This document shows positions 21,178-35,539 of a stretch of DNA of 64,000 nt, piece by piece (position 1 is the stretch's first letter; the number at the start of each line of letters is the position of its first letter). The notes beneath the pieces were generated by a model. That model was not told the origin of the DNA and searched no databases. It saw only the letters and a list, made by a program, of their open reading frames with translations. The translations under genes and the position numbers were made by a program. The stretch spans positions 6,331,505 to 6,395,504 of the forward strand of contig JAPVLO010000161.1 in NCBI GenBank assembly GCA_027257055.1, written 5' to 3'. This stretch comes from Cephalopachus bancanus. Its lineage: Eukaryota; Chordata; Mammalia; Primates; Tarsiidae.

Positions 21178-21446
21178 TTTTCTCTTACCGTTCTGTCTGC
21201 CATAGAGACACATCATTTTCCATTATAACTTCCTGTGAGACTGTCTTTGTAGCATTCCACTCTGATTGTGGTACTAATTTTTAAAAGTAGTTTGTTTGCT
21301 TATTATGTATTTTCCCTGATTAAAATGTGAACACTTCAAGAGCAGGTACTGTGTCTATCTTGTTAGATACTGTATCCTCAGCACTTAGAACATAAACTAA
21401 CACAAAGGTGGCACTCAGAAAATATTTGTCAAAATAAAAAATAAAA
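21178..21446 (+). other. SEPTIN14: SEPTIN14 3' UTR with candidate poly(A) signals
   Basis: Overlapping AATAAA hexamers at about 21433-21445 are the first signals after the stop codon. The 130 bases before them resemble the 3' end of an ancient L2 element, with the wording actgtgtctatcttgtt, tcctcagcacttagaa and aatatttgtc. The signal may therefore be L2-derived. The true cleavage site cannot be read from DNA alone. Confidence 0.5.
21310..21446 (+). repeat. L2 3'-end fragment
   Basis: The wording gagcaggtactgtgtctatc, tatcctcagcacttagaac, ggtggcactcagaaaatatt is characteristic of the L2 3' end. It overlaps the septin 3' UTR and its first polyadenylation signals. Confidence 0.55.
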
Positions 21447-23120
21447 GAAATATGTAGCATCACGTATAAAGAGTTGGTAAGGGGGAGAAAATTATTTTAT
21501 TATAGCCTTGCCTGTGACTCTCGTAGTGACTTTAAAATTTTTAATCTAAACAGAAGCTGGGAGCTTTGTTGGGGACTCAGGCATAAAACATTATGTTATA
21601 AAAATGTAATTACTAGGCCTACTTTCCCTATTAAATTTTATAGATAATTTATTGATAATTTTTATTATAATAAAAGATTGTGTTTTAAGGGTTCCTATGC
21701 CAGATATTTTATGTCTAGACTTTTAGCATATCATTCTAAAACTGATATTAGGATAAAAAATTCAAAAACTAGAGACAGAATATAATGGGAAACCATGAGT
21801 AGTGTTTAGATGATAATATGCTTATTAAATATTAGGTATGTATTAAAGTTATAGAAAATAAAGATTTTTTTTGCAGTATTGAAAACTTCCATCTGATTTT
21901 ATATTCTGAAATTTCTGCATTTAGAATTTTTTCGTTCCTTCACCTATTTGAATGTGGTTGACTTTTGTCATGATTCATTCTATTAGAATAATAACTGTAA
22001 GGGTCTTTACCTCTGATGAGTGCACAAAGTCCTGCTCATGATTTTAAAAGAGTTCCAACAATTTTTCTGTCAAAATTTTATCACTGCATCCATTTCAAAT
22101 TCAGCATTTTTTAAAATTTTAGGAAGTTGTAACTTCACATCAAAATATTTCTGAAAATACAGTCTCTAATTATAAAACCTTTGCTTCATGAAAAAGTTGT
22201 ATAAACATATAGGGAAAGGAAGGTAAATTCACAATAGTTTTTGCACGTGTTGTTAAAACATTTGACAGATTTTATAACTTGGGGGAAAATTTTTGACTGC
22301 ATGATCTCTTAACAGAAACTCTAAAAGGACAAGAGTCTCTTTATTGTTTTCTTATGTATCCATTTCTAGTCATAGAACAATGCCTGGCACATGGTGGTGA
22401 CAATTATCAGTTGAATAAATGAATACAATAATAGTTCATTAACTATAAGCATGAATAGTTTAATGTAGATAATTGACTTTCAAATGATAATTAAAGTAAC
22501 TTATTACTGCTTTTCAACATGCTTGTGAATTATATAGTTGAGAGACTTTATTGTCTCATTCTTTCATCTTAATCTAATGTTATTAAAATGGAAATAACCA
22601 GTGTTATTCTCTGTATAAAAATTATACCATTTACCTTGTAAAAATTATCACTCTGCTGCATTTTAGGATGGACTTTTTAGGTAATAATGAGGGAATTCAG
22701 AAGGTTTTTCTAGGGCACAGAAAGATTCATGCTAAAAATGTGTTTTTTTCAAAGTTGTAAAAGCGTCATGTGATAGTATAAGACGTATTTTTACCCTTTT
22801 CATAAATTTGAAGTGTATTAATTCATAAATTTAGGCATAATTTATAAATTATGATTACAAATAAGTCAATTTATAAATTATGTGTAATTTATAATTTATG
22901 AATTTTAAAGTTTAAGTGTTTGTTTCCATATAACTTTTAACTTTATCAATAAAACTGTTATTTTTTTCTCTCAGCTCCAGTTTTATGTGAAATAGAAGCT
23001 CCAGATTTATGTGGTATAGAAAAATTTAATGTCGTAATTATGGAAAGCAATTAGTAAATGGTTGCCTCTCATTTTTGCCAACTACTTACTTTTTCGTTAG
23101 TTTAGTTGATTTTGTGTGTT
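21447..23120. other. Intergenic DNA downstream of SEPTIN14
   Basis: AT-rich, no gene recognised. Apart from the L2 piece, the only notable structure is a cluster of short AT palindromes around 22805-22905 (repeated taatttataaattatg-like words). Confidence 0.45.
22310..22432 (+). repeat. L2 3'-end fragment
   Basis: Contains agtctctttattgttttctt, tagtcatagaacaatgcctg and gcacatggtggtgac, then ttgaataaatgaat. This is typical L2 3'-end wording. Confidence 0.55.
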
Positions 23121-23129
23121 TAGTTTATT

Positions 23130-23520
23130 TTGTTTTAGTAGTGACATGTTTTGTTTCTATTCTCATTTCCTTTTGTGTATGTTCTATGTATATTTTGGTT
23201 TTGGTTACTATGAAGATTACATATAACATCCTTAAGTTATAATTATCTAATTTGAATTGATTTCCACTTGAATCACATACTAAAATTCTACTGCTATACA
23301 GTTGATTTCCTTTTATATTTTGATGTAACAAATTATTTCTTTATTCATTGTACACCAACTAACAAATTTATAATAACTTTTGGTGCATTTGTTTTTCAAA
23401 TCCTGTAAAAAATAAAAAGTGTACTTACAAATCAGAATTATAATAATACTGTTTTTATATTTGTCCGTGTATTAAGCTTTACCAGAAAGTTTTACATATA
23501 TAGCTTGCTTACTTAATTAT
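23130..23520 (-). repeat. Possible old L1 3' UTR fragment
   Basis: The wording ggttactatgaagattacat, aacatccttaagttataatt, aatttgaattgatttccac is like a mammalian-wide L1 3' UTR in antisense. Diverged, so low confidence. Confidence 0.35.
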
Positions 23521-23552
23521 ATAGTTATTATCTAGAGTCATTTATTTCTTTT

Positions 23553-25440
23553 TTTTCCTCTTCATTTTATTTTTGAGAAGTGGGGTACATATCAGGAGCA
23601 GGTGCATGTCGTCTACATTCAAGTGAAGTTTGGACCCCCAACTGGTCCTTCACTTCCCCTGGTTTAGGATCAGGTGCCCTTTGTGATGCCATGTTCCCTC
23701 CCCTCTTCTTCTCTCTTCTGGCGCTGTACCACGACTGCTGAGCCCTCCCTTATAGCACGGTGACAAATGTTCAAGACCCACTTATGAGTGAGAACATGTG
23801 TTATCCAGTTTGTTTCTGTGATAGGTCACTAAGAATGATGGACCCTCAATCCATCCAGTTTGCTGCAAAGTCCATTATTTTGTCCTTTTTGGCTAAGTGA
23901 TACTCCATCACATTTTCTTTATTCAGTCTACTTTTGATGGGCAACAGGGTTGGTTCCATGTTTTTGCTATTGTGAATAGAGTGGCAATAAACATTTGTGT
24001 GCAGGTAACTTTTTGGAAACGATTTACATTCCTCTGGACATATTCCCAGAAGGGAGATTGCTGGGTTGTATGGACGGTCAATTTCTAGTTCTTTTAAATA
24101 TTGCCACACCATTTTCCATAGAGATTGGACTAATTTACACTCCCATTAATATTGTAGAAACATTTCCTTTTTTCTGCACCAATATTAGCATCTGTAGCTT
24201 TTTTTAGTTATTAATGATGGCCATCCTTACTGGAGTTAGATTGTATCCCAATGAGATTCTCATTTGCATTTCTTTGATGATTAGTGAGGCTGAGCATTTT
24301 TTCATGTATCTGTTGACTACTCATATATCTTATTTTGAGAAGTGTCTATTCATATCTTTGGCCCAATTTTAATAGGGTTGTTTGTTTTTTTTTCCTTTTG
24401 ACTCATTTGAATTCCTTGTAGATCCTGGATGTTAGGCCCTCGTCAGTTAAATAATTAGCAAATATTTTTTTCCCATTCTATGGGTTGTCTCCCTGCTCTC
24501 TTGTTGATCTCTTTTGCTGTGCAGTAGCTTTTAGTTTGATGAGATCCCACTTGGCTACCTTAGCTTTTGTGTTATTCAATTTTGGGGCTTTGATCATGAA
24601 TTTGTTGCCTACTTCTGTGTGCGCAAGTGTGTCTCCCATGTTTTCTTATAGTTTGAGGTTTTATGTTTAGGTCTTTGATCCATTTAGAGTTGATTTTTGT
24701 ATATGGCTATAGGTAGTGGTCCTGTTTCATTCTTCTGCATATGGTCAGCCAGTTTTCCCAGGACCATTTGCTAAATGAAGTCTCTTCTCTCCAGTAGTTG
24801 TTATTGCTGTCTTTGTTGAAGATGAATTGGTTAAGAGGTTGGATTTTTGTTCTGGAATCTCTGTCCTGTTCCATTGGTCTGTATGTCTGTTCTTGTACCA
24901 GTACCAGGCAGTTTCGGTAATCATAGCCTTATAGTAAATTCTGAAGTCTGCAAGTGTGACACCTCCTGCTTTATTCCTTTTTCTGAGAGTTGTTTTGGCT
25001 ATACATGCTCTTTTTTGCTTCCATATGAACTTCTGTATTGTTGTTTCCAGGTCTGAGAAGTATGATGTTGGTAATTTAATGCGTATTGCTTTGAATCTAC
25101 AGATTGTCTTAGGTAGAATGGACGTCTTGACAATATTGATTCTTCCACTCCATGAACAGGGAATGTTTTTCCATTTGTGTTATCTTTGATTTCTTTGAGC
25201 AATGTTTTGTAGCTCTCGTTGTAGAGTTCTTTCACTTCTCTGGTTAGGTAGATGCCAAGGTATTTCATTTTTTGTGTGTGGTTATTGTCAATGAGACTGT
25301 GCCTTTTATTTGGTTCTCTGCCTATTTGCTGTGGTGTATAGAAATGTCACTTTCTTTTGCACATTGATTTTGTACCCCAAAACTTCCAACGTCTTTCATC
25401 AGTGCAAAAAGTTTGTTGATGGGCTCTCTTGGGTTTTCTT
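23553..25440 (-). mobile_element. L1, antisense, 5' truncated (3' UTR and ORF2 3' half)
   Basis: The + strand starts with a T-run and gagaagtggggtacat (an L1 3' end read backwards). It then shows the ORF2 C-terminus (the - strand frame 23846-24112 has WQYLKELEIDRPYN and LLGICPEE) and continues to the reverse transcriptase region near 25440 (gggctctcttgggttttc). It stops there, where another L1 3' end begins. The reading frame is broken repeatedly. Confidence 0.8.
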
Positions 25441-28400
25441 TTCCTTTTCCTATTTTATAGATGTGGGTACAATTCAGGGTTAGGTATACAAGTGGAAATT
25501 GTATAAGTAAAGTTTGGGCTATTTTTGGTCCCTACTTTGCCTAGTTTGAGATCAGTTACCCTTATTAATACTATGTTCCCTCCCCCCCTCCACTCCCCTA
25601 GCAGTTTCTGGCTACTGCCAATGTCTTTGTTATGGTATTATGGTATCATAGTCTGCTTATGAGTGAGAATATATGTTACTCAGTCTCTGTGATAAATCAC
25701 TGAGTATTATAGACTCTAAATCCATCTAAATTGCTGCAAAGTCCATAACTTTGTTCTTCTTTATGGCTGTGTAATATTCCATCGTGTATATGTACCACAT
25801 TATTTTTGCAGTCCAGTTTTGATGGGTAGCATGGTTGGTTCCATGTTTTTGCTATTGTAAATAGTGTTGAAATAAACATGTGTGTGCAGGTATTTTTTTG
25901 TAGAGTGATTTGAGTTTGCCTGTGTAATTTAATATTCCCATTAGGGTGATTACTGGATCATATGGAAGGTCAATTTCTAGTTCTTTCAGAAATCACCACA
26001 CTGATTTCCTAAAGATTGAACTAGTTTGCATTCCCACCAGCAGTGTAGAAGTGTTCCCTTTTCTTTGCATCCTCACTAGCATCTGTTGTTTTTTATTTTA
26101 TTAATTAAGACCCTTTTTACTGAAGTTTGGTGGTATCTCAATGTGGTTTTGATTTGCATTTTTCTAATGATGAGTGAAGCTAAACACTTTTTCGTGTGTC
26201 TGTTGGCTGCCCTCATATCTTCTTTTAAGAAGTGTCTATTCATGTCTTTTGCCCACTTTTTATGGGTTTTTTTTCTTTCAGCAGATTTGAGCTCCTTGTA
26301 GATACGAAATGTTAAGCCTTTGTCAGATATGCAGTTAACAAATATGTTTTACCATTCTGTGGGCTGTCTTCCCACTCTCTTGATGATTTCTTTTGCTTTG
26401 CAGAAGCTTTTCCATTTGATGAGGTCTCACCTGTCTACCTTACTTCTTATGTCATGGGCATATGGGGTTTTGATCAGGAATTGGTTGCCTATTCTGATTT
26501 CCATAGGGGTGTTTCTTATATTCTCTAAGATTCTTAAAGTTCGGGCTTTAATATTTAGGTCTTTGCTCCATTTGGAATTGATTTCTATGTATAGTGATAG
26601 GTAGGGGTCCTGTTTTCTTTTTCAGCATGTGGTCAGCCAGTTTTCTCAACACCATTTACTGAATAGATTCTTCTTTTTCCAGTGGTTGTTGTTGGAGGCT
26701 TCATCAAAGATGAGATTGTTGAGAAATTGAGGTGTTGCTTCCAGAATCTCTGTCCTGTTTCATTGGTCTACCTGCCTGTTCTTGTACCAATACCAGAGTG
26801 TTTTGATTACTGTAGCTTTATAATAAAGTTCAAAATCTGTAAGTGTGATACCACTTGGTTTCTTTTGCTAAGGTTGTTTTGACTATTTGTGGTTATTTTT
26901 TATTTTTATTTTTTTGAGTTGGAGTCTCACTCTGTCGCCCAGACTGGAGTGCAGTGGCCACTCCTGGCCACCGCAGCCTCGACCTGCTGGGCTCCAGCGA
27001 TCCTTCCGCGTCAGCCTTCCTAGTAGCTGGAATTACAGGCATGTGCTACCACGCCCAGTTGATTTTTTGATTTATTGTAGAGATGAGGTCTCGCTGCCCA
27101 GGCGGGTCTCGAACCCGCGGGCTCAGGCAATCCACTCACCTCGACCTCCCAAAGGCACGGGATTACAGGCTGAGCCACCGAGCCTGGCTTATTTGTGTTT
27201 ATTTATGTGTTCAAATGAATGTCTGTATTTTTGTTTCCAGGTCTGAGAAGAACGATGTTGGTAATTTAATGGGTATAGCATTGAATCTGTAGATTGCCTT
27301 TGGTAGGACAGACATCTTTACAATGTTGATCCTTCCAATCCATGAGCATGGAATATATTCCCATTTGTTGGTGTCATCTTTGACTTCTTTGAGCAGTGTT
27401 TTTTAGTAAAGATCTTTCACTTCTCTGGTTAGGAAAATACTGACGTCTTTCTTTCTTGTTTGTGTGTGTGACTCTTGTGAATGGGATTGTGTTTTTTATT
27501 TGGTCCTCTCCCTATTGGTTGTTGGTGTATAGGAATATGACTGCCTCTTGCACATTTATTTTGTACGTGAGACTTTGCCAATGTTCTTTATCAGTGCAAG
27601 GAGATTTTTTGACAGGTTCTCTTGGGTTTTCGAAGTATAGGGTCATATCATCTGCAAATTGGGATAACTTAACTTCCTCCTTGCCTATTTGGATGCCCTT
27701 GATTTCCTTCTCTTGCCTGATTGCTGTAGCTAGAACTTCAAACACTATACTGAATAGGATGGGTGAGAGAGAATGGGCATCATTGTCTTGTTTCCATTTT
27801 CAGGGAAAATGCTTCCAACTTAAGTCCATTGAGCAGTATGTTGGCCATGGGTTTGCTGTAAATGGCTCTTACAGTTTTGAGGAATGTTCCTTCTGTGCCT
27901 AGGTGCGCAAGGTTTTTTTTTATCAAGAAGAGATGCTAGATTTTGTTGAAAGCTTTTTCTATGTCTAATAATATAGTCACGAGGTTCTTGTTTTAATATT
28001 TGTTGACATATTTAATTATATTTATGGTCTTGTGGATGTTGAACCAGCCCTGCATTTCTGAAATGAGGCTTACTTGGTCATGGTGGATGATTCTTGAGAT
28101 GCGTTGTTGGATCTGATTTGCTAGAATCTTGTTGAGAATTTTTGCATCTATGTTCATCAAGGCAATTGGCTAGTAATTTTCTTTCCTTTTTGGGTCTTTG
28201 CCAGCTTTGGGTATCAGTGTGATGCTAGCTACATATAATGATTTGGGGAAGCTTCCACCTTTCATGATTGCTTGGAATATTTTGATAGGATTGGTATCAA
28301 CTTCTCCTTGTATGTTTTGTAGAATTCTCCTGGGAAGTCATCTGTCAAGGATTTTTTTTGTAGGCAAATTTCTTATGATAAAGTTGATTTCCTGGGTTGT

Positions 28401-31270
28401 TATTGGTCTATTTAGAGTTTCAATTTCCTATTGTTTCAACATGTGAGGTTGTGTGATGTCAGAAAGTTCTCCATTACATTTAGGTTTTTGAGTTTGTTTC
28501 CATGCAGGTATGCATAGTAATCTCTGATAATCTTTTGAATTTCTTTGGGCTGAATTGTAACTTCATCTTTTACATTTCTAATTGTGCTTATTTGGGCTTT
28601 TTCCCCTCTTCTTCTTAGTCCTTCTGGATAAATCTTATGGATCCTTTCATAAACCAGATTTTTGTGTTGTTGATTTTTTCTATGACACTTCTGTTTTTTA
28701 TGTCTCTTACTTGGGCTTTTACTTTGGTGATCTGGATTCTTCTGCTGAAGTCAGGGTTTTGATGGCCTTGTCTTTCCAGCTCCCCAGATGTGATGTTAGG
28801 CTGTTTATTTGTGATCTATCTGTTTTCTTAATGAGTGTGTGTAGAGCTGTAAAATTCCCTCTTATTACTGATTTCAGGGCATCTCAGAGAGTCTGGTAAA
28901 ATGTATCTTCATTTTAATTTATTTCCAGGAATCTTTTAATTTCTGCCTCAATTTCCGTGGTGTCCCAGGAGTCATTCAGTAGATATTATTTAGTGTCCAT
29001 GATTCTGTGTTTTTTTGGGGGGATCTTGTTGGAATGATATTTATTTTTATTCCATTGTATCTGAGAAGATGCATGGTATTGCATCAAATTTATGGAATTT
29101 GTTTATGCTTGATTTATTGCTGAGGTTGTGGTTGATCTTAGAGTATGGTCTATGAGGTGACGAGTGGAATATACACTCTGCAGTTGTCAGGCGGAGTGTT
29201 CTATAGATATCTATTAAGTCCATTTGGTTAAGCATCTAGGTGAGGTTCCTGATCTCCTTACTGATTTTTTTTCTCAATGATCTAACTAGGGTTGTTAGTG
29301 GGGTAGTTAAGTCTCAAGTAATGATTATGTAAGAGTCAATACCTTCTTTTACTTTACTTAGTAGTTGCTTTATAGATCCTGGTGCTCCTGTGTTGTGTGC
29401 ATATATGCTTGTAATAGATATTTCTTGCTGTTGGAATGAACCTTTTATCATTACATAGGGTTTTTCTTTATTATTTTTAATTTTTGATAGCTTGAAGTTT
29501 GTTTTTTCTGATATTATAATTGCAACTCTTGCACTTTTTTGTTTTCCATTCACCTGAAGGTTCATTTCTCATCCTCTAACTCTATGGATGTCCTTTGTAG
29601 TGAGATATGTTTCCTGAAGGCAGAATATTGTTGGGTTGTGTTTTTTAAATTCTGTTTGCCATTCTACATCTTTTCAGTGGTGCTTTAGTCCATTCACATT
29701 CAGGCTGCTTATTGAAATATGAGAGTTTATCCCTGTCATTAAGCTCTTATAAGGCTGTTTTGTTTTCTTTTAATTTTTGTGTGGATATATGTGTGTGTTT
29801 TCATTTTTGAAGGTGCACTATATACCTATAGGGTCTGCATTTGCCTCTACTTTTGTGAAGTGCATGGTCATTCTTTTTTTCTTTTTTCTTCTGTGCTCAA
29901 CACCTTCTTAAGCATCTCCTGAGGAGCTGACCTAAAACCAGCATATTCTCTTAGAGTTTGGATGTCTGGGAAGGTTTTTAATCTATGTCACTGATGAAGT
30001 TGAGCTTTGCTGCATAGGAAATTATTGGTAGAGTTTTTTTTCTTGAGGACATAAAAGATTGGAGACTAATTCCTTCTGGCTTGTAGAGTTTCTGCATTTA
30101 AGTCTGGAGCGGTTCTGATTGGTCTTCCACAGTAGGTAGTCTGACTTTTCTCTCTCACTGCTTTTAGGATTTTTTCTTTTATACCTACTTTGTGTAAGAT
30201 AGTTACTATGTGTCTAGGGGTTGGTCTTCTCATAAGATGTCTTACAGGGGTTCTCTGAATCTCTTGTGCTTATACAGTCACCTCTCTGGCAAGATAAGGA
30301 AAATTTTATTGCATTACTTTATGAAATGTGTGTTTCAAAGTGTTTCCCTTTTGGTTTCAGAAATACTAATTAGCCAAAGGTTAGGCTTCCTGATGAAGTT
30401 GCACATCATTTGGATATTTTTGTCTTTTTTCTTGAGTTTTTTAATCTGTATTTTCAATAGATTGGTTTAATTCCATATTTTGGTCTTTAAGCTCTGAGAT
30501 TCTTTCTCCTTCTTGGTCAATTCTGCTTTTTATGTTTGTCAGTTTGTTGTTTTTTGAATGGAGTTCTTTATTTCCATTATTTCTGAATATGCTTCCTTGA
30601 GGCTGTCCAACTATGCTGCAGTTTTATTGAATTTTAACCATTTCTTTTCTTGATTTGCATATATATATAGATCATCCATTCTCTGATCTCTGTGAGTATC
30701 TTCTGATTGCAGTCAATGTGGGAGATTTCCATTGTGCTCTGAGAGCTACTTTTTTGGGCACTGTCATATTGGAGTTTTGTGGGTTACCAGTGACTTTTTT
30801 GCTGTTGTTTTTCCTTGTTTGTGTCAGTTCTCTTGTCCTTCTCTTTAATTCTGTTGCTCAATGTGAAATGGGGAAGCAATCACTTCTGTTGTTTGCTCTA
30901 CCTCCTATCCTTCCCTGAATGAGCTTCTGGATATGTTTGATTATAAAATAGGGCTGGGGTAGGGTGCTGTGCTATTCCTTGACAATTCTGAGCACTGACT
31001 AAGGAGGGAAGTAGGGGAGCAAGGATCCAGAACTACCTATGGTTCACAATACTCACTATCTGGTGAGTGAACCACCACTCGCTCTCTGTCACCACACTAC
31101 ATGACCATACAGTGGGTGCACTTTTGTTGCCCCTGTGTCCAAGATAAAGTATAAGAAAGGAAAAGCAAGGAAAGAAGGAGAGAAAAGAGAAGGGAGAAAG
31201 AGATAAGAAAAAAGAAAGAGGAAAAGAAAAAAAGACAAAAAACCAACCACACTGGTAGTCTACCTCCACA
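25441..31270 (-). mobile_element. L1, antisense, near full length, decayed
   Basis: The 3' end lies at about 25445 (gggtacaattcagggttaggt). ORF2 spans about 25690-29740 and ORF1-derived sequence about 29880-30920, followed by 5' UTR sequence to at least 31270. The 5' UTR holds a purine-rich block (31150-31245) at the same relative place as in the younger L1 at 15.8 kb. Frames are broken throughout. The endonuclease motif again reads SKIN instead of SKID, and reverse transcriptase wording [12 protein letters not shown] is still visible at about 27640-27665. An Alu splits ORF2 at 26902. The 5' boundary is uncertain. Confidence 0.8.
26884..27204 (-). mobile_element. Alu inserted in the second antisense L1
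   Basis: Full dimeric Alu with imperfect flanking repeat (tatttgtggttatttt versus tatttgtgtttattta). It ends gagcctggc at 27188 and belongs to the left-arm deletion group (ctcgctgcccaggcggg). It has the same orientation as the host L1. Confidence 0.9.
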
Positions 31271-32374
31271 AAGTGAGAATCAGGACTGATGCTATCACCA
31301 GCTAGTGTCAGAATTGGATTCCACTATAGGACACACAGCTGGTGCTGGATAATTGCTTTGCAAGACATATAAGTGAGGGGGAGCTTTCTCTTGTGGCAGG
31401 TTCTATGACTGCAGGTATCTTCTTCACTTTTGAAACTTGAGTTGTTAGAATATTCACTCCCTGCTGCATGTAATACACGGCTGGCCAGGGAGATTGGGGA
31501 GGGGCGACTTGACTCAGCGTCTCCTGGACTCACTCTGCTTTTCTCTCCCAGTGTGGTCACAGCTCCAATAACATCCAGTTCACGGTGGGGGAATAGGGCA
31601 CCTGGCCTCTACTCTCATCTCCTGATTTTTTTTTTTTTGCATAGCTGGGTTGGAGGAGTAAGTTTGGCACTCAACAGATTCCTTCTCTGGGCAGATCCTC
31701 CATTGCATGTGTTTATCACCAGGCAGCTAGCTCAGGGCAAGAGGTGGATATTCTGGGGCTGTGCACCCACCATGACCCTCCAGTGTTTATGCACATGAAG
31801 ACAGACTCTCTGGGTTTGTGGGGAACAGCCAGAAAGTAATGCAGAGTTCACCCCCTGGTCTTAAGACACCAGTCTGCTGCTCTGTGGCAGCCACCCTGAA
31901 GCACTTCTCTGCCTAGGTTTTGGCTGATGGCTCAGTTTCTGACCAAAATGCTGTTCTGGCTGCATACAAGGTCAAGGTAGACAGCTCCTTCCTCAGCAAA
32001 TATAGTCTCCAGAGAGCAGGTCCAGTGGCAGGGGTCTTGCAGTCTGGCTTGGCACTGAAAATGTTGGTGGCAAGTCCACATGCCGGATCGTGTCCATTCT
32101 GTTCAGATTCCTTTCCAGGCAGACCTTCCTAATATCAGAAAATGGCACTCATATCAGAAAATGGCACTCGATCCTGTGCCATGTAATGCACCAGAATCCA
32201 AGGAGCAGTGGCAGTGGTTGCACTGTGGGGAGAGCCTCTACCACCTGCTCCCGAGTCTCCACTTGGTCAGACACTCGTGCACCCAGTTACAGTCCCATCC
32301 ATATGCTCTCTTGTCCTCATGCACACTCACTCACACAGACGTGTGTGCACTCACATTGGTTCGGCTGCCATCAT
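31271..32374. other. GC-richer unclassified stretch, possible L1 5' UTR
   Basis: No gene was recognised. A 45-base piece at about 31308-31350 (gtcagaattggattccacta, then ggacacacagctggtgctgg) matches the MLT2-like LTR end seen at 35397. The rest may be the 5' UTR of the neighbouring antisense L1 or older ERV sequence. A 19-base tandem duplication (atatcagaaaatggcactc) lies at 32132-32169. Confidence 0.4.
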
Positions 32375-32695
32375 TCTGGAACTCCCAATTTCTCCACATC
32401 CTTGTCAACTCGTGTTATTTTTTATTGTTTTTAGTATAGCTATTTTATTGTGAATTAAGAGGCATCTCTTTGTGGCTTTCATCTGCATTTTCATCATGAC
32501 TAATGATGTGAAGCTCATTTTGTGTGCTTGTTGGCAAAGTGTGTATTGAAGTCCTTTGCCAATTGTTAAATTGGATTGTTTGCTCTTTTGTTGTTGAGCT
32601 GTAAAACTTGTTTATATATTTTGGATAAAAGACTCTAATCAGGCATATAATGTGCATTTTTTCCTCCATTTTTTGCTTGTTGTGACATAGTAAGT
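32375..32695 (-). mobile_element. Old L1, antisense, part 1 of a split copy
   Basis: Wording such as aattaagaggcatctctttg, catctgcattttcatcatg, tgaagtcctttgccaattg and gataaaagactctaatcagg is ORF2 C-terminal sequence in reverse complement. It stops at the MLT2-like LTR and resumes at about 35540. Confidence 0.7.
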
Positions 32696-32699
32696 ATTA

Positions 32700-33094
32700 C
32701 ATATGTGGTCTCTTCCCCAGCGTCCTGGCATAAGAGCTTCATGTCTTTGGCACCCATGTAGTGATGTGTCTTTTGTATACTGAGAAGGTGACTGAAGGGT
32801 GGGGGCACCAGACAGCTTCAGGAGGGCTGATACCCAGGAAACAAACCTAGTGATTAGAGGTTGGAACCTTCAGCCTTCCCATGGCTGTTGGTTTAATCAC
32901 ACATGCCTATGAAATGTAGTCATCATAAAACCCAAAAGGATAGGAATGGGAGAGCTTCCATGTTGCCAAATACATGGAGGTGCTGGGAGCTTTGGACTTG
33001 AAGAGAGCATGGGAGCCATGCACCCCTCATACATACCTTACCCTATGCCCCTCTTCATCTGGCTACTCATTTGCATCCTTAAAAAATCCTTTGT
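32700..33094 (+). mobile_element. MLT2-like ERVL LTR, 5' part
   Basis: The order is cacccatgtagtgatgtgtc, ccaggaaacaaacctagtg, attagaggttggaaccttca, ataaaacccaaaaggatagg, gagagcttccatgttgccaa, aggtgctgggagc, ttaccctatgcccctcttc, catctggctactcatttgca. This is the plan of an MLT2/ERVL LTR. It is cut by the zinc-finger retrocopy and continues at 35205. Confidence 0.75.
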
Positions 33095-35193
<2,099 letters not shown>

Positions 35194-35204
35194 TATGTAT
35201 ATAT

Positions 35205-35521
35205 ATCCTTTGTAAGACATCGACAGGAATAAGTGTTTTCCTTGATTCGGTGATCCACTCTAGCGATTTACTAAACCAAATGAGAGGATTATCAGAGTCT
35301 CTCATCTGTAGCTAAATTTGAAAGGTTAGGTAATCTGAGAACCTACCGCTCAGTACTGAGCTCTTAGCTTGAGGGGTCTCATGCAATCTCCTGGTAGTCA
35401 GAATTGAATTCCACTATAGGACACCCAACTGGTGCTGGAGAATTGGTTTGTTGGGGAAAAAACCCACGTATATGGTTACAAAAGTGTTCTTCGTTGAGTG
35501 TTAATAGTACAGTAGAAGACA
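35205..35521 (+). mobile_element. MLT2-like ERVL LTR, 3' part
   Basis: Continues the 5' part: cctttgtaagacatcgac, aataagtgttttccttgatt, gatccactctagcgattta, then gtcagaattgaattccacta, ggacacccaactggtgctgg, gtgttcttcgttgagtgtta and the terminal agtagaagaca. It is followed by resumed antisense L1. Confidence 0.75.
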
Positions 35522-35539
35522 AGTTAGTTGGTTTTTCCA

